Assembly (NCBI RefSeq): GCF_014646575.1
Contig: NZ_BMNN01000002.1
Location: 302,255-366,254 of the forward strand
Origin: Halopseudomonas pertucinogena
GTDB taxonomy: Bacteria > Pseudomonadota > Gammaproteobacteria > Pseudomonadales > Pseudomonadaceae
Length of the DNA stretch: 64,000 nucleotides
Reading direction: 5' to 3'
In this document: positions 26,921-35,924 of the stretch, piece after piece
How the letters are laid out: every line of letters begins with the position of its first letter
Position numbering within the stretch: the first letter of the stretch is position 1
The notes under the pieces: model-generated
What the model saw: the letters and a program-made list of their open reading frames with translations, nothing else
Databases searched by the model: none
What the model was told of the DNA's origin: nothing
Made by a program: the position numbers and the translations under genes

Positions 26921-28180
26921 TCACCCCCGCCGCAATACATCGGGCGGGGTCAGGTAGTCGCTGCTGCTGCCGCGGCGCTCCTGGCTGCCGTTGATTTCCA
27001 GCCGGGCGATGCTGCGCAGGTGCACTTCATCCGGGCCATCGGCTATCCGCAGGCAGCGGGAGCTGATCCACAGATCGGCCAGCGGGGTATCCGGGGTCAA
27101 CCCCATGGCGCCGAACACCTGCATGGCGCGGTCCACTACCCGGTTCAGCATACCCGGCACCACCGCCTTGATCATGGCGATTTCCTTGCGAGCTTCCTTC
27201 GCACCCACGTTGTCGATCATCCAGGCGGTCTTGAGCACCAGCAGCCGGGCCTGCTCTATTTCCATCCGCGAGCGGGCAATCCATTCCGAGATGCTGCCGT
27301 GCTGGTGGAGGTAGCGGCCGAAGGTCTTGCGTTCCTGGGCCCGGTCGACCATCAGTTCCAGGGCCAGCTCGGCCATGCCGATGGCGCGCATGCAGTGGTG
27401 CACCCGCCCCGGTCCCAGTCGGGCCTGGGCCATCATGAAACCGTCCCCCTCCCCGCCCAGCAGATTGCTCGCCGGCACTCTCACGTTGCGGAACACCAGC
27501 TCACTGTGGCCCTCCGGCGCGAGGTGGTGCATCACCGGAATGTTGCGCACCAGTTCCACGCCGGGCGTGTCGAAGGGCACGATGACCATGCTCTGCTGGC
27601 GTCTGGCATCACCATCCGGGTCGGTCTTGCCCATGACGATGAGAAACGCGCATTCAGGATGGGATGCGTTGGTAATGAACCACTTGCGCCCGTTGATGAC
27701 GTACTCGTCCCCTTCCCGGCGGATCAGCGTCTGGATATTGCTGGCATCGGATGAAGCGACATCCGGCTCGGTCATGGCAAAGGCCGAACGGATCTGGCCG
27801 TTGAGCAGCGGCTGCAGCCAGCGCCGGTTCTGTTCGGGAGTGGCAAACATGTGCAGCAGCTCCATGTTGCCGGTATCCGGCGCGTTGCAGTTGAACACCT
27901 CGGAAGCCCAGCTGACGCGCCCCATGATCTCGGCCAGCGGGGTGTACTCGAGGTTACTCAGACCCTGCCCGGGCTCGTCCGCCTTCAACGAGGGCAGGAA
28001 CAGATTCCACAACCCCTCGTCCCTGGCCAGGGCCTTGAGGTCAGCCATGAAGGACACCGGAAAGGCGCCCGCACTCACCTCACGCTGCCACTGCCCCAAA
28101 CGTGGTACAATGTGCTGGTCAAGAAAACCTCGAACCTGCTCGCGCAATGCCTGGGTGCGGGGACTGTAGGAAAAATCCAT
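26921..28180 (-). CDS. Acyl-CoA dehydrogenase family protein
   Basis: FAD-dependent dehydrogenase of 419 residues. The FAD/substrate motifs AMTEPDVASSDASN and GRKWFITNASHPECAF, and the C-terminal helical bundle with QVFGAMGLTPDTPLADLW are visible. Members oxidise acyl-CoA to enoyl-CoA, passing electrons to ETF. This branch resembles the mammalian ACAD10/11-like enzymes (QLVDRAQERKTFGR-type helix), and chain specificity cannot be read. ATG 28180 has AGGAG 6 bases upstream. It is monocistronic, and no beta-oxidation partner is adjacent. Confidence 0.88.
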   Translation of the reverse strand: MDFSYSPRTQALREQVRGFLDQHIVPRLGQWQREVSAGAFPVSFMADLKALARDEGLWNLFLPSLKADEPGQGLSNLEYTPLAEIMGRVSWASEVFNCNAPDTGNMELLHMFATPEQNRRWLQPLLNGQIRSAFAMTEPDVASSDASNIQTLIRREGDEYVINGRKWFITNASHPECAFLIVMGKTDPDGDARRQQSMVIVPFDTPGVELVRNIPVMHHLAPEGHSELVFRNVRVPASNLLGGEGDGFMMAQARLGPGRVHHCMRAIGMAELALELMVDRAQERKTFGRYLHQHGSISEWIARSRMEIEQARLLVLKTAWMIDNVGAKEARKEIAMIKAVVPGMLNRVVDRAMQVFGAMGLTPDTPLADLWISSRCLRIADGPDEVHLRSIARLEINGSQERRGSSSDYLTPPDVLRRG

Positions 28181-28383
28181 GCTCTGCTCCTGAATCATGA
28201 GGGGAAGGCGATGTGATTTCATGAAACCAACACATGCCGTGCTTACTCTGAAGGCTAGGCGGATGCGGCAGTTCTGGCTATCTTGCATCAGGGGCTGAAT
28301 CACTCGTATTCACCCCATGAATCCTAAATTTGATCCAGATCAATTTTAATGATTCCAGTTGAAATTCGATCGACCGACCCAAA

Positions 28384-28420
28384 ATAGGCAAAAGCTATCT
28401 GGTTGTTAGGCTAAATTTAT
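28384..28420 (+). promoter_or_regulatory. OxyR binding site of ahpC
   Basis: Four quarter-sites with exact 7-base spacing, ATAG-N7-CTAT-N7-TTAG-N7-TTAT, match the OxyR consensus ATAG-N7-CTAT-N7-ATAG-N7-CTAT at 14 of 16 positions. A -10-like TAAGAT (28444-28449) lies 17 bp after TTTAAG-type -35 sequence touching the site. The rest of the 317-bp gap (28181-28497) is AT-richer than its surroundings; I see no gene in it. Confidence 0.8.
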
Positions 28421-28497
28421 TTTAAGTATTTAGCCCGACCACCTAAGATAGTCACTGCTTTCCAACCAAAGACACAAAAACTCAGTAAGGAGTCCCA

Positions 28498-29061
28498 ATG
28501 TCCGTTATCAATACCGAAATCAAGCCTTTTACCGCTCAGGCGTTCAAGGACGGCGAGTTCATCACCGTTTCCGACACTGACGTCAAAGGCAAGTGGGCTG
28601 TATTCTTCTTCTACCCGGCCGACTTCACCTTCGTTTGCCCCACCGAGCTGGGCGACGTTGCTGACCACTACGAAGAGCTGCAGAAGCTGGGCGTTGAAGT
28701 GTACTCCGTATCCACTGACACCCACTTCACCCACAAGGCATGGCACGACAGCTCCGAGACCATCGGCAAGATCAAGTACACCATGATCGGCGACCCGACC
28801 ATGCAGATCAGCCGTAACTTCGAGGTTCTGCGTGAAGATCAGGGCCTGGCCAACCGCGGCACCTTCATCGTTGACCCGCAGGGCATCATCCAGGCTGTGG
28901 AAATCACTGCTGAAGGCATCGGCCGTAACGCTGCCGACCTGCTGCGCAAGGTCAAGGCTGCCCAGTACGTAGCTGCCCACCCCGGCGAAGTCTGCCCGGC
29001 CAAGTGGGAAGAAGGCGAAGCCACTCTGGCGCCCTCGCTGGACCTGGTTGGCAAGATCTAA
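28498..29061 (+). CDS. ahpC: Alkyl hydroperoxide reductase subunit C (2-Cys peroxiredoxin)
   Basis: Protein of 187 residues. Peroxidatic Cys47 is in [13 protein letters not shown], and resolving Cys166 is in [10 protein letters not shown]. The GGxG-like and YF-type motif region is present, as in hyperoxidation-sensitive AhpC. It reduces hydrogen peroxide and organic peroxides and is recharged by AhpF. AAGGAG lies 7 bases before the ATG. Codon choice is strongly biased, consistent with high expression. An OxyR site lies 78 bp upstream. Confidence 0.97.
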   Translation: MSVINTEIKPFTAQAFKDGEFITVSDTDVKGKWAVFFFYPADFTFVCPTELGDVADHYEELQKLGVEVYSVSTDTHFTHKAWHDSSETIGKIKYTMIGDPTMQISRNFEVLREDQGLANRGTFIVDPQGIIQAVEITAEGIGRNAADLLRKVKAAQYVAAHPGEVCPAKWEEGEATLAPSLDLVGKI

Positions 29062-29111
29062 GTCAGCCTGAAACCCGGCCCGCTGCGGTGCTTGCGCCCA
29101 GTCGGCGGGCT

Positions 29112-29160
29112 GGGTTTCTTTTCTTTGACTGTCGGCCCGGCAGCTAAAGAAAAGAAACCC
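29112..29160 (+). other. 15-bp perfect hairpin between ahpC and ahpF
   Basis: GGGTTTCTTTTCTTT (29112-29126) and AAAGAAAAGAAACCC (29146-29160) are exact inverse complements across 19 bases. The stem ends 35 bp before the ahpF ATG. It is too A/T-rich and lacks a trailing T-run for a standard terminator. It may be a processing or stabilising element that sets the ahpC:ahpF ratio. Confidence 0.6.
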
Positions 29161-29195
29161 CTCCCCATTCACCTTATTTTCCAGGACACGCACAT

Positions 29196-30773
29196 ATGTT
29201 AGATGCCAATCTGAAGAAGCAACTGGACACCTACCTGCAGAACATCGCCAAGCCGATCGAAGTCAGCGTGTCCGTAGACGACAGCCCCAAGGGCAAGGAA
29301 CTGCACGAGCTCGCGGCCGAGATTGCCGAGATGTCGGGCAAGATCACCCTGAAGGACGCCGCTGACAAGCGTACCCCGAGCATGGGCGTCGCCCCTGCCG
29401 GCGAAGAGGCCCGGGTCCGTTTTGCCGGTATTCCGATGGGTCATGAATTCACCTCGCTGGTACTGGCGCTGCTGCAGGCCGGTGGTCACCCCTCCAAGGC
29501 CGATCCGGCTCTGCTGGAGCAGATCCGCAACCTGCAGGGCGAGTTCCATTTCGAGACCTATATCTCGCTGTCCTGTCAGAACTGCCCGGACGTGGTCCAG
29601 GCGCTGAACCTGATGGCCACCCTGAACCCCAACATCACCCACGTGATGATCGACGGTGCGCTGTTCAAGGACGAGGTCGAGAGCCGCCAGATCATGGCTG
29701 TGCCCACCGTGTTCCTCAATGGTGAACACTTCGGTCAGGGCCGCATGACGCTGGCCGAGATCGTCAACAAGGTCGACAGCGGCGCCGCCGAGCGCAAGGC
29801 GGCCGAACTGAACGAGAAGGCCCCCTATGAAGTGCTGATCGTCGGCGGTGGCCCGGCCGGTGCCTCGGCAGCCATCTACGCTGCACGCAAGGGCATCCGC
29901 ACCGGTCTGGTTGCCGAGCGTTTCGGCGGCCAGGTAATGGATACCGTGGGTATCGAGAACTTCATTTCCGTGCCCTACACCGAAGGCCCGAAACTGGTTG
30001 CCAGCCTGGAGCAACACGTCAAGGAGTACGACATTGACGTGATCACCGAGCAGAGCGCGGCCAAACTGACCAGCAATGGCCTGATCGAGATCGAACTGGC
30101 CAGCGGCGCTACCCTGCGCAGCAAGTCGGTCATCCTGGCTACCGGTGCCCGCTGGCGCGAAATGAACGTGCCCGGCGAGCAGGAATACCGCGGCAAGGGC
30201 GTGGCCTACTGCCCGCACTGTGACGGTCCGCTGTTCAAGGGCAAGCGTGTTGCGGTCATCGGCGGCGGTAACTCCGGTATCGAGGCGGCCATTGACCTGG
30301 CTGGCATCGTTGAGCACGTGACCGTGCTGGAGTTCAGCGACACCCTGCGTGCCGACGAGGTGCTGCAGCGCAAGGCCCGCTCGCTGCCGAACGTGAACAT
30401 CATCATGAACGCGGCAACCACCGAGGTTCGCGGGGATGGCAACAAGGTCGTAGGCCTGACCTACACCGACCGCAAGACCAACGAAAGCCACCAGGTGGAC
30501 GTGGCCGGTATCTTTGTCCAGATCGGTCTGATTCCGAACACCGACTGGCTGAAGGACAGCGAAGTGAAGTTGACCCGCTTCGGCGAGATCGAGATCGACG
30601 CCCGCGGCGCGACATCGATACCGGGTGTATTCGCAGCCGGTGACGTGACCACGGTGCCGTTCAAGCAGATCGTCATTTCGATGGGTGCCGGCGCTACTGC
30701 GTCACTGGCCGCCTTCGATCACCTGATCCGCACATCCGAAGGGGCGCAGGAGCAGGAGAAGGCCAGCGCCTGA
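29196..30773 (+). CDS. ahpF: Alkyl hydroperoxide reductase subunit F
   Basis: Flavoprotein of 525 residues. The N-terminal tandem thioredoxin-like domain carries the CQNCPDVV disulfide. The FAD domain starts at [14 protein letters not shown], the redox motif is CPHCDGP and the NAD(P)H site is [13 protein letters not shown]. It uses NADH to reduce AhpC. The length equals the usual AhpF. Expression is probably shared with ahpC through readthrough of the hairpin at 29112-29160. A bidirectional terminator follows. Confidence 0.97.
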   Translation: MLDANLKKQLDTYLQNIAKPIEVSVSVDDSPKGKELHELAAEIAEMSGKITLKDAADKRTPSMGVAPAGEEARVRFAGIPMGHEFTSLVLALLQAGGHPSKADPALLEQIRNLQGEFHFETYISLSCQNCPDVVQALNLMATLNPNITHVMIDGALFKDEVESRQIMAVPTVFLNGEHFGQGRMTLAEIVNKVDSGAAERKAAELNEKAPYEVLIVGGGPAGASAAIYAARKGIRTGLVAERFGGQVMDTVGIENFISVPYTEGPKLVASLEQHVKEYDIDVITEQSAAKLTSNGLIEIELASGATLRSKSVILATGARWREMNVPGEQEYRGKGVAYCPHCDGPLFKGKRVAVIGGGNSGIEAAIDLAGIVEHVTVLEFSDTLRADEVLQRKARSLPNVNIIMNAATTEVRGDGNKVVGLTYTDRKTNESHQVDVAGIFVQIGLIPNTDWLKDSEVKLTRFGEIEIDARGATSIPGVFAAGDVTTVPFKQIVISMGAGATASLAAFDHLIRTSEGAQEQEKASA

Positions 30774-30790
30774 TCCTCGGCAGCAGGCAA

Positions 30791-30820
30791 CGAAAACCGC
30801 ACCCTCGGGTGCGGTTTTCG
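30791..30820. terminator. Bidirectional terminator, ahpF / CBS protein
   Basis: CGAAAACCGCACC (30791-30803) and GGTGCGGTTTTCG (30808-30820) form a 13-bp stem with a CTCG tetraloop. The TTTT run on each strand fits intrinsic termination in both directions for the convergent ahpF and CBS-domain genes. Confidence 0.88.
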
Positions 30821-30849
30821 TGTTTCTGGGCCTGCGTGCGGAATAATGG

Positions 30850-31269
30850 CTAACGACGCCTGGGCGTGCCGTGTTCGTTGTAGTTTTTCAGCACCCTGAG
30901 CAGATCGCGACGGCTGATCTGGCCGACCAGCCGGCCTTGCTCGGTGACCGGAAGACGCCGCCGGCCCCGCTTCACGAAATGTGCCGCCGCCTCGAGAATG
31001 TCCGCATCGGCATCGATGGTTTCCACCACCTGGCTCATGATCGACTTGACGCTTCCACAGGTTTCCTCGAAGTAGGCTTCGTTGAGAATACCCTTCAGGC
31101 AGTCGCTTTCGGACAGCACACCTACAAGGTGGCCTCCGGCATCCACTACCGGCGCCCCGGAAACACGATGCGTCAGCAACACATCAATAGCGCTGAACAG
31201 GTGCGTGTCCGGATTGAGGGTGACAACTTCCCTGTTCATGTAATCCCGCACTTTCACAGTCTTGATCAT
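30850..31269 (-). CDS. Tandem CBS-domain protein
   Basis: Protein of 139 residues composed of two CBS motifs: residues about 8-60 (VRDYMNREVVTLNPDTHLFSA, VVDAGGHLVGVLSESD) and 75-130 (SIMSQVVETIDADADILEAA, VTEQGRLVGQISRRDLL). Such Bateman modules bind adenosyl nucleotides and report energy state; no effector domain is attached. ATG 31269 is chosen on the family N terminus; the frame runs to 31311. It lies downstream of purU on the same strand, 52 bp away. Confidence 0.85.
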   Translation of the reverse strand: MIKTVKVRDYMNREVVTLNPDTHLFSAIDVLLTHRVSGAPVVDAGGHLVGVLSESDCLKGILNEAYFEETCGSVKSIMSQVVETIDADADILEAAAHFVKRGRRRLPVTEQGRLVGQISRRDLLRVLKNYNEHGTPRRR

Positions 31270-31321
31270 GCCGCTTCGCTCCCCTGCACAGGCAATTGGG
31301 GTGCGCCGCACGATCTACTGT

Positions 31322-32173
31322 CTAACTGAAAACGACGGTCTTGTTATCGTGCACCACCACCCGGTCTTCCAAGTGATAGCGCAATCCGCGGGAAAGTACC
31401 ATTTTTTCCACATCTTTACCGAGGCGAACGAGGTCTTCGACATTATCGCGATGACTTATGCGCACCACGTCCTGTTCGATGATCGGACCAGCGTCCAGTT
31501 CTTCGGTTACATAGTGGCAAGTTGCACCAATGAGTTTGACCCCGCGAACTGCAGCCTGGTGATATGGACGGGCTCCAACAAAGGACGGCAGAAAGCTGTG
31601 ATGAATATTGATCACCCGGCCCGCATATTGCTCGCAGAGGCTGGCGGGCAATATCTGCATATAACGAGCCAGGACAATACAATCTGCATTCTGTTCCTGC
31701 ACCAGACGAGTAACCTCGTCAAAAGCCGGAGCCTTGTTCTGCGGGTCGACCGGAACATGATGGAAGGGAATACCATGCCACTCGACCATGCTGCGCAGAT
31801 CTTCATGGTTGGAAATAACACTGGTGATTTCACAGTCCAGTTCGCCACTGTGAAAACGATGCAGCAGATCTGCCAGGCAGTGGGACTCCCGGCTGGCCAT
31901 GAGCACCACTTTTTTGCGCTCGGCCGAGTCGCTTACACGCCATTCCATCCCGAATTCACGTGCAATCGGCGCAAATACGGTGCGCAGGCCGTCCGCATCG
32001 AAGGGCAGCGAGTCGGCACGGATTTCATGTCGCATGAAGAACCAGCCGGACAGGTTGTCAGAGTGGTGACTGGCTTCGGTAATCCAGCCGTTGTAGGTTG
32101 CCAGCAGGTTACTGACCTTGGCCACTATTCCCACGCGGTCGGGGCAGGCAATCACCAGGCGAAAGGTACGCAT
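31322..32173 (-). CDS. purU: Formyltetrahydrofolate deformylase
   Basis: Protein of 283 residues: an N-terminal ACT domain (FRLVIACPDRVGIVAKVSNLL, residues 4-80) and a C-terminal formyltransferase-like hydrolase domain with NIHHSFLPSF and the Asp of TEELDAGPIIEQD. It hydrolyses 10-formyl-THF to formate and THF, balancing one-carbon pools and feeding purine synthesis. GGAG lies about 9 bases before ATG 32173. It is divergent from mvaT, as in P. aeruginosa. Confidence 0.95.
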   Translation of the reverse strand: MRTFRLVIACPDRVGIVAKVSNLLATYNGWITEASHHSDNLSGWFFMRHEIRADSLPFDADGLRTVFAPIAREFGMEWRVSDSAERKKVVLMASRESHCLADLLHRFHSGELDCEITSVISNHEDLRSMVEWHGIPFHHVPVDPQNKAPAFDEVTRLVQEQNADCIVLARYMQILPASLCEQYAGRVINIHHSFLPSFVGARPYHQAAVRGVKLIGATCHYVTEELDAGPIIEQDVVRISHRDNVEDLVRLGKDVEKMVLSRGLRYHLEDRVVVHDNKTVVFS

Positions 32174-32363
32174 CAGATCAACTCCAGAGATGTACGGTAG
32201 TCACGCACCACGGCGTGCTGCGCTTGTCGCGCCTGTCGGCGGAACGGGTACGTTTCAAAGCGGCGTATTCTACTCCGACTGCGGGAAAATTTCAGTAGGC
32301 CGTGTTGCCTGCTCATCGGCGGTTAAGGCAACTCTGAAAGTTGCGTTTGGTTACTTATCCTTC

Positions 32364-32393
32364 TTGTACAACTAACGTAATTTAAACTATTAT
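32364..32393 (+). promoter_or_regulatory. Candidate mvaT promoter
   Basis: TTGTAC (32364-32369) and TATTAT (32388-32393) with 18-bp spacing lie in a strongly AT-rich patch 40-70 bp before the mvaT start. A perfect 6-bp inverted repeat (GCAACT/AGTTGC) occurs slightly upstream near 32329. The AT-rich patch itself suits MvaT autoregulation (inference). Confidence 0.45.
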
Positions 32394-32432
32394 AACTGCC
32401 ACTATTCAGACACCTTTAAAGGGGCCTTTATC

Positions 32433-32798
32433 ATGTCCATGCTGCATCAATATCGACAAATTGAAGATACCATCCGCGACCTGACCGAGAAACTGAAGTC
32501 ACTGTCGAATGATGACAAGCTGAAGAAGGAACTCGAGTTCGAGAAAAAGCTCACGGCGCTGATGGAGCAATATGGCAAGAGCACTCGCGACGTAATGGTC
32601 ATTCTTGATCCGGACAGCAAACTTGCCGCACCGGCCAAGGCCGCTCCGGCAAAACGAACCCGCCGCGTCAAGCGTTACAAGAATCCCAATACCGGCGATG
32701 TTATCGAGACCAAGGGTGGCAACCACAAGGTACTCAAGGCATGGAAAGAGAAGTATGGTGCCGATACCGTAGAGAGCTGGGCTACTATTCTCGATTGA
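32433..32798 (+). CDS. mvaT: MvaT, H-NS-type xenogeneic silencer
   Basis: Protein of 121 residues. An N-terminal coiled-coil oligomerisation region (about 5-55, with DDKLKKELEFEKKL) leads through a basic linker (APAKRTRRVKRYKNP) to the C-terminal DNA-binding domain with ETKGGNHKVLKAWKEKYG. MvaT coats AT-rich DNA and silences acquired genes in pseudomonads. AAAGGGG lies 8 bases before ATG 32433. The setting purU-mvaT-sbcB is the orthologous one. A strong terminator follows. Confidence 0.97.
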   Translation: MSMLHQYRQIEDTIRDLTEKLKSLSNDDKLKKELEFEKKLTALMEQYGKSTRDVMVILDPDSKLAAPAKAAPAKRTRRVKRYKNPNTGDVIETKGGNHKVLKAWKEKYGADTVESWATILD

Positions 32799-32820
32799 TT
32801 CGGAACATGAGCAGCACGTG

Positions 32821-32853
32821 GAAAAAGCCCCGGAACTGATCCGGGGCTTTTTC
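32821..32853. terminator. Bidirectional terminator, mvaT / sbcB
   Basis: GAAAAAGCCCCGG (32821-32833) and CCGGGGCTTTTTC (32841-32853) form a 13-bp stem with a 7-base loop. A/T runs on both sides support termination of mvaT rightwards and sbcB leftwards. The stem begins 22 bp after the mvaT stop and ends 1 bp before the sbcB stop. Confidence 0.9.
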
Positions 32854-32854
32854 A

Positions 32855-34306
32855 TTATGCGCCAATAATACTCAGTTCGGCTGCCAGATCCATGGCGTAT
32901 TGCTGCCACTTCGCGAGCAGTTGTCGCTGCCTGTCATCCGCCTGTTGTTGCAATTGCTGTAATTCCTGCATGAAAGTTTCAAGCGTCATCGCTGTATGGC
33001 CGTCAGCCCCGGTCAGCCTGTCCCGGCAATAGGCCCGCCATTCCGCGCGCTCCGCTGTATCAAGGGAATCGGGATAGTTGCGCGCCCGGTAGCGCTTGAG
33101 CATATCGGCCAGCCGCTGATCTTCCAGCGGCCAGCGTGCCGCCGTCAGCTCCGCGCCTGCCGCCTGGCGGATGCCCGGCAGAAACTGGCGGTCCCGGTCG
33201 GAGGTGAAGCCTTCATACAACATCGTTTCAGCGTCCGGCTGCAGCGCCATCGCTGCATCCTCCCGTTCGCTGTAGATCGCCATCAGCTTGCCCTGCCCCA
33301 CCGACCGCCATTCAGCCAGTTGATCGGCCCGCCGAAGCAGCAATGGCATGTCCAGCTGCAGCCTCTCCGTGTCAGCAGTCCGCAGCACCTTCACATCCGC
33401 CAGTACCGGACACTTGTTGATATGCACCAGCTTGAGCCCGGGACGCACCATGCCGGGCTCAAGTTCGTCAGCGCGTGTGTACAGCAGTTGCCGCAACTGC
33501 TCAGCGTCGAGATCCTGCAGCAACCCGGGGTCGACCGACAGGTCCCAGACAATGACGGCATTGCGATTGCGGGGATGCCAGGCCAGCGGCAGAACTACAC
33601 CCAGCCCCTGCCGCTCCCGCCCGAAGCGCCCTGACACGTGCACCAGCGGCCGCACGGACTGCAGGTCGATCAGCGCGCTGACGCGGTGCTTGTCGCGCAG
33701 CCGGTAGAGGTAGTCGAACAGCCGCGGCTGGGCTGCCCTGAGTAGCCGGGCCATGGCAATGGTGGCGCGCACATCTGCCAGCGCATCATGGGCCTGGCCG
33801 TGATCGATGCCGTTGGCCTCCGTGAGAAGCTCCAGGCGCAGGCTGGTGAAACCCTCCTGTTGCGGCCAGTTGATGCCTTCCGGCCTCAGCGCATGGGCGG
33901 TCCGCAGGGCGTCGAGCAGGTCCCAGCGACTGTTGCCCCCCTGCCACTCGCGGGCGTAGGGGTCGAAGTAGTTGCGAAATAACGCGAAACGCGTCATTTC
34001 GTCATCGTATCTCAGGTTATTGTAACCCGCCGTGCAGGTGCCTGGCTGAGCCATCTGTTCATGCAGCAGGTGCATGAACTGCGCTTCGGGGAGCCCCCTG
34101 CGTACCCGCTCCGGATCGATGCCGGTGATCAGGCAGGCCATGGGGTGGGGCAGGATGTCCTCGGGAAGACGGCAATCAATGCAGAGGGGCTCGCCGATCT
34201 CCTGCAGGTCCTCGTCGGTGCGCACACCTGCCACCTGCAATGGTCGGTCCCGCCGGGGATCTACACCGGTCGCCTCGAAGTCATACCAGAAAATGCTGTT
34301 GCCCAT
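32855..34306 (-). CDS. sbcB: Exodeoxyribonuclease I
   Basis: Protein of 483 residues. The DEDD exonuclease motifs appear as FWYDFEATGVDP near residue 6, TAGYNNLRYDDEMTRF, and the HDALADVRATIAMARL motif near residue 180, followed by the SH3-like and C-terminal regions of ExoI. It degrades single-stranded DNA 3' to 5' in recombination and mismatch repair and can bind SSB. The length fits the family. It converges on mvaT across the shared terminator. Confidence 0.95.
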   Translation of the reverse strand: MGNSIFWYDFEATGVDPRRDRPLQVAGVRTDEDLQEIGEPLCIDCRLPEDILPHPMACLITGIDPERVRRGLPEAQFMHLLHEQMAQPGTCTAGYNNLRYDDEMTRFALFRNYFDPYAREWQGGNSRWDLLDALRTAHALRPEGINWPQQEGFTSLRLELLTEANGIDHGQAHDALADVRATIAMARLLRAAQPRLFDYLYRLRDKHRVSALIDLQSVRPLVHVSGRFGRERQGLGVVLPLAWHPRNRNAVIVWDLSVDPGLLQDLDAEQLRQLLYTRADELEPGMVRPGLKLVHINKCPVLADVKVLRTADTERLQLDMPLLLRRADQLAEWRSVGQGKLMAIYSEREDAAMALQPDAETMLYEGFTSDRDRQFLPGIRQAAGAELTAARWPLEDQRLADMLKRYRARNYPDSLDTAERAEWRAYCRDRLTGADGHTAMTLETFMQELQQLQQQADDRQRQLLAKWQQYAMDLAAELSIIGA

Positions 34307-34356
34307 TGATATCTCCGTTCCCTGTTCAGCGGGTCAGGGTACTCCAATGGGCACCG

Positions 34357-34755
34357 TCAGGCATCTACCGGGTGCATGAAGGAGAAGTAGCGCTTCAGCG
34401 CTATGGATAATCCGGCAAAAACCTGCTGGTTCTCGGAAATGCTGAAGCCGACATCGAAATGGCCGGGGGTCTGGTCCGCTCTGCACCAGCGGGCGACTGC
34501 ACGAAACGGCAGCACGTTCTCTTCATCGCCCAGTGGCGGCAGGTGAAGCTGCATCTCGTATTCCTCGTCCAGCATGACCGGCCAGGGGCTGATCAGCATG
34601 AAGCCGTAACAGGACACATTGCTCATGGTACCCATGAAGCGCCCTGTGTGGCTGTTGTAGACATTGAGATAAGCATGCAGCTGGTGACGGGTGATGCCTC
34701 GCTTGAAACGCTCGTCAGCCTTGTTTGTACGGCTGCGGTCAGCCATGCCCGACAT
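34357..34755 (-). CDS. PilZ-domain protein
   Basis: Protein of 132 residues forming a single PilZ-like domain: the N-terminal part RFKRGITRHQLHAYLNVYNS is followed by the signature-like MSNVSCYGFMLISP, in place of the canonical D/NxSxxG. The first arginines (DERFKRG) could contact c-di-GMP, but the RxxxR pattern is imperfect, so binding is uncertain. ATG 34755 has AGGAG 7 bases upstream; the open frame to 34878 lacks PilZ sequence. It is divergent from the Usp gene and independent of sbcB (50-bp gap). Confidence 0.8.
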   Translation of the reverse strand: MSGMADRSRTNKADERFKRGITRHQLHAYLNVYNSHTGRFMGTMSNVSCYGFMLISPWPVMLDEEYEMQLHLPPLGDEENVLPFRAVARWCRADQTPGHFDVGFSISENQQVFAGLSIALKRYFSFMHPVDA

Positions 34756-34911
34756 GATGATACTCCTGTATCGATTGGGTGGACTTGCAGGAGCGGCATG
34801 ACCTCTACAGCAATCACATGTCGGCTCGATCCCTGAACTGCAGGTGCCAGAATAGACCAGTGCATTTTCGCAGTCCAACCCCCTCGGACAGAATGCCGCC
34901 TGGTCCGGATT

Positions 34912-34925
34912 TTGACCTGCATCAG
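34912..34925 (+). promoter_or_regulatory. Anr/Fnr-like box upstream of the tandem Usp gene
   Basis: TTGAC-CTGC-ATCAG matches TTGAT-N4-ATCAA at 8 of 10 positions. Its centre is 70 bp before the start of the Usp gene. A site at -41.5 would start transcription near 34960, with a weak -10 (CATTAC near 34946). Usp genes of P. aeruginosa are known Anr targets, so this is plausible but unproven. Confidence 0.5.
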
Positions 34926-34988
34926 CAAGACAGCGCGCGAAACTGCATTACCCTGTGGTAAGGACCATAACGACGAGAGGCAGCGACA

Positions 34989-35924
34989 ATGGATATCCGG
35001 CACATCATGGTGATCATTGATCCAACCAGCGAGACCGTTCAGCCATGCCTGCAGCGGGCCGAACAACTGGTCGAACATTACCCCGCAGCACACATCACCC
35101 TGTTCCTCTGTGATCACGTTCCCGCGCTGGAAGGCGGGATGCTGTTCAGCAGCGCCCTTCTGAGCCAGGCGCGACATACCTATCTGGGCCACCGTGATCA
35201 ACAGCTTGACAGGCTCGCCGGCTCGCTGCGCGCCCGCGGCCATACGGTGAACACGATGGCCGTGTGGGGCAAGCGGTTCGAGCGGCACATCCTGAAAGCC
35301 ATCCAGGATCAGAGACCTGATGTCGTGCTCAAGACCGGCCAGCACCACAGCGTGATGAAGCGCCTGCTGCTGACCAACAGCGACTGGTTTCTGATTCGTT
35401 ACTGCCCGGTACCGCTGTGGCTGGTAAAGCAGCCTGAAACCCCGCTGCGCAACCTCTGCGCCGCAGTGGACCCGTTACACGAAACGGACAAGCCCGCCGC
35501 GCTGGACAGAAAGCTTGTCGAAACCGCCCGCAGCCTGGCGTCCGTTACCGGCGCCGCAGTGCACGCGGCGCACTGCTACAACCCCCTGCCCCATACCCTG
35601 GCATTTGATACCGGACTGGTCGCCGACTACGACGGCTACGCAGCGCAGATCGAGCATCAGCACGCCGATGCCCTGTCAGCCTTCGCCGACGAGCTTGGCC
35701 TGACATCAGCTCGGCGGCATCTGCTGCGCGGCTTCCCGGAGCAGGCGATCCCCGAGTTCGTCACGCAGAACGGTATCGATCTGTTGGTCATGGGCGCCAT
35801 ATCCCGCTCACGGCTGGAAAACGCGCTGGTGGGGCATACTGCCGAGCGCCTGCTGGAGGAGGTGCCCTGTGACATGCTGATCATCAAGCCAGACGGTTTC
35901 GTCGATCCTTCCCGTCCAGCCTGA
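34989..35924 (+). CDS. Tandem universal stress protein (UspE-like)
   Basis: Protein of 311 residues with two Usp domains. Domain one starts at IRHIMVIIDPTSE; domain two at LRNLCAAVDPLHE and ends with the nucleotide-loop-like motif VMGAISRSRLENALVGHTAERLLEEVPCDMLI. That second-domain G-2x-G-9x-G(S/T)-type loop fits the ATP-binding class. Usps promote survival during anaerobic energy stress in pseudomonads. Its 3' end overlaps the convergent eda gene by 41 bp, an unusual mutual antisense arrangement. Confidence 0.9.
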   Translation: MDIRHIMVIIDPTSETVQPCLQRAEQLVEHYPAAHITLFLCDHVPALEGGMLFSSALLSQARHTYLGHRDQQLDRLAGSLRARGHTVNTMAVWGKRFERHILKAIQDQRPDVVLKTGQHHSVMKRLLLTNSDWFLIRYCPVPLWLVKQPETPLRNLCAAVDPLHETDKPAALDRKLVETARSLASVTGAAVHAAHCYNPLPHTLAFDTGLVADYDGYAAQIEHQHADALSAFADELGLTSARRHLLRGFPEQAIPEFVTQNGIDLLVMGAISRSRLENALVGHTAERLLEEVPCDMLIIKPDGFVDPSRPA

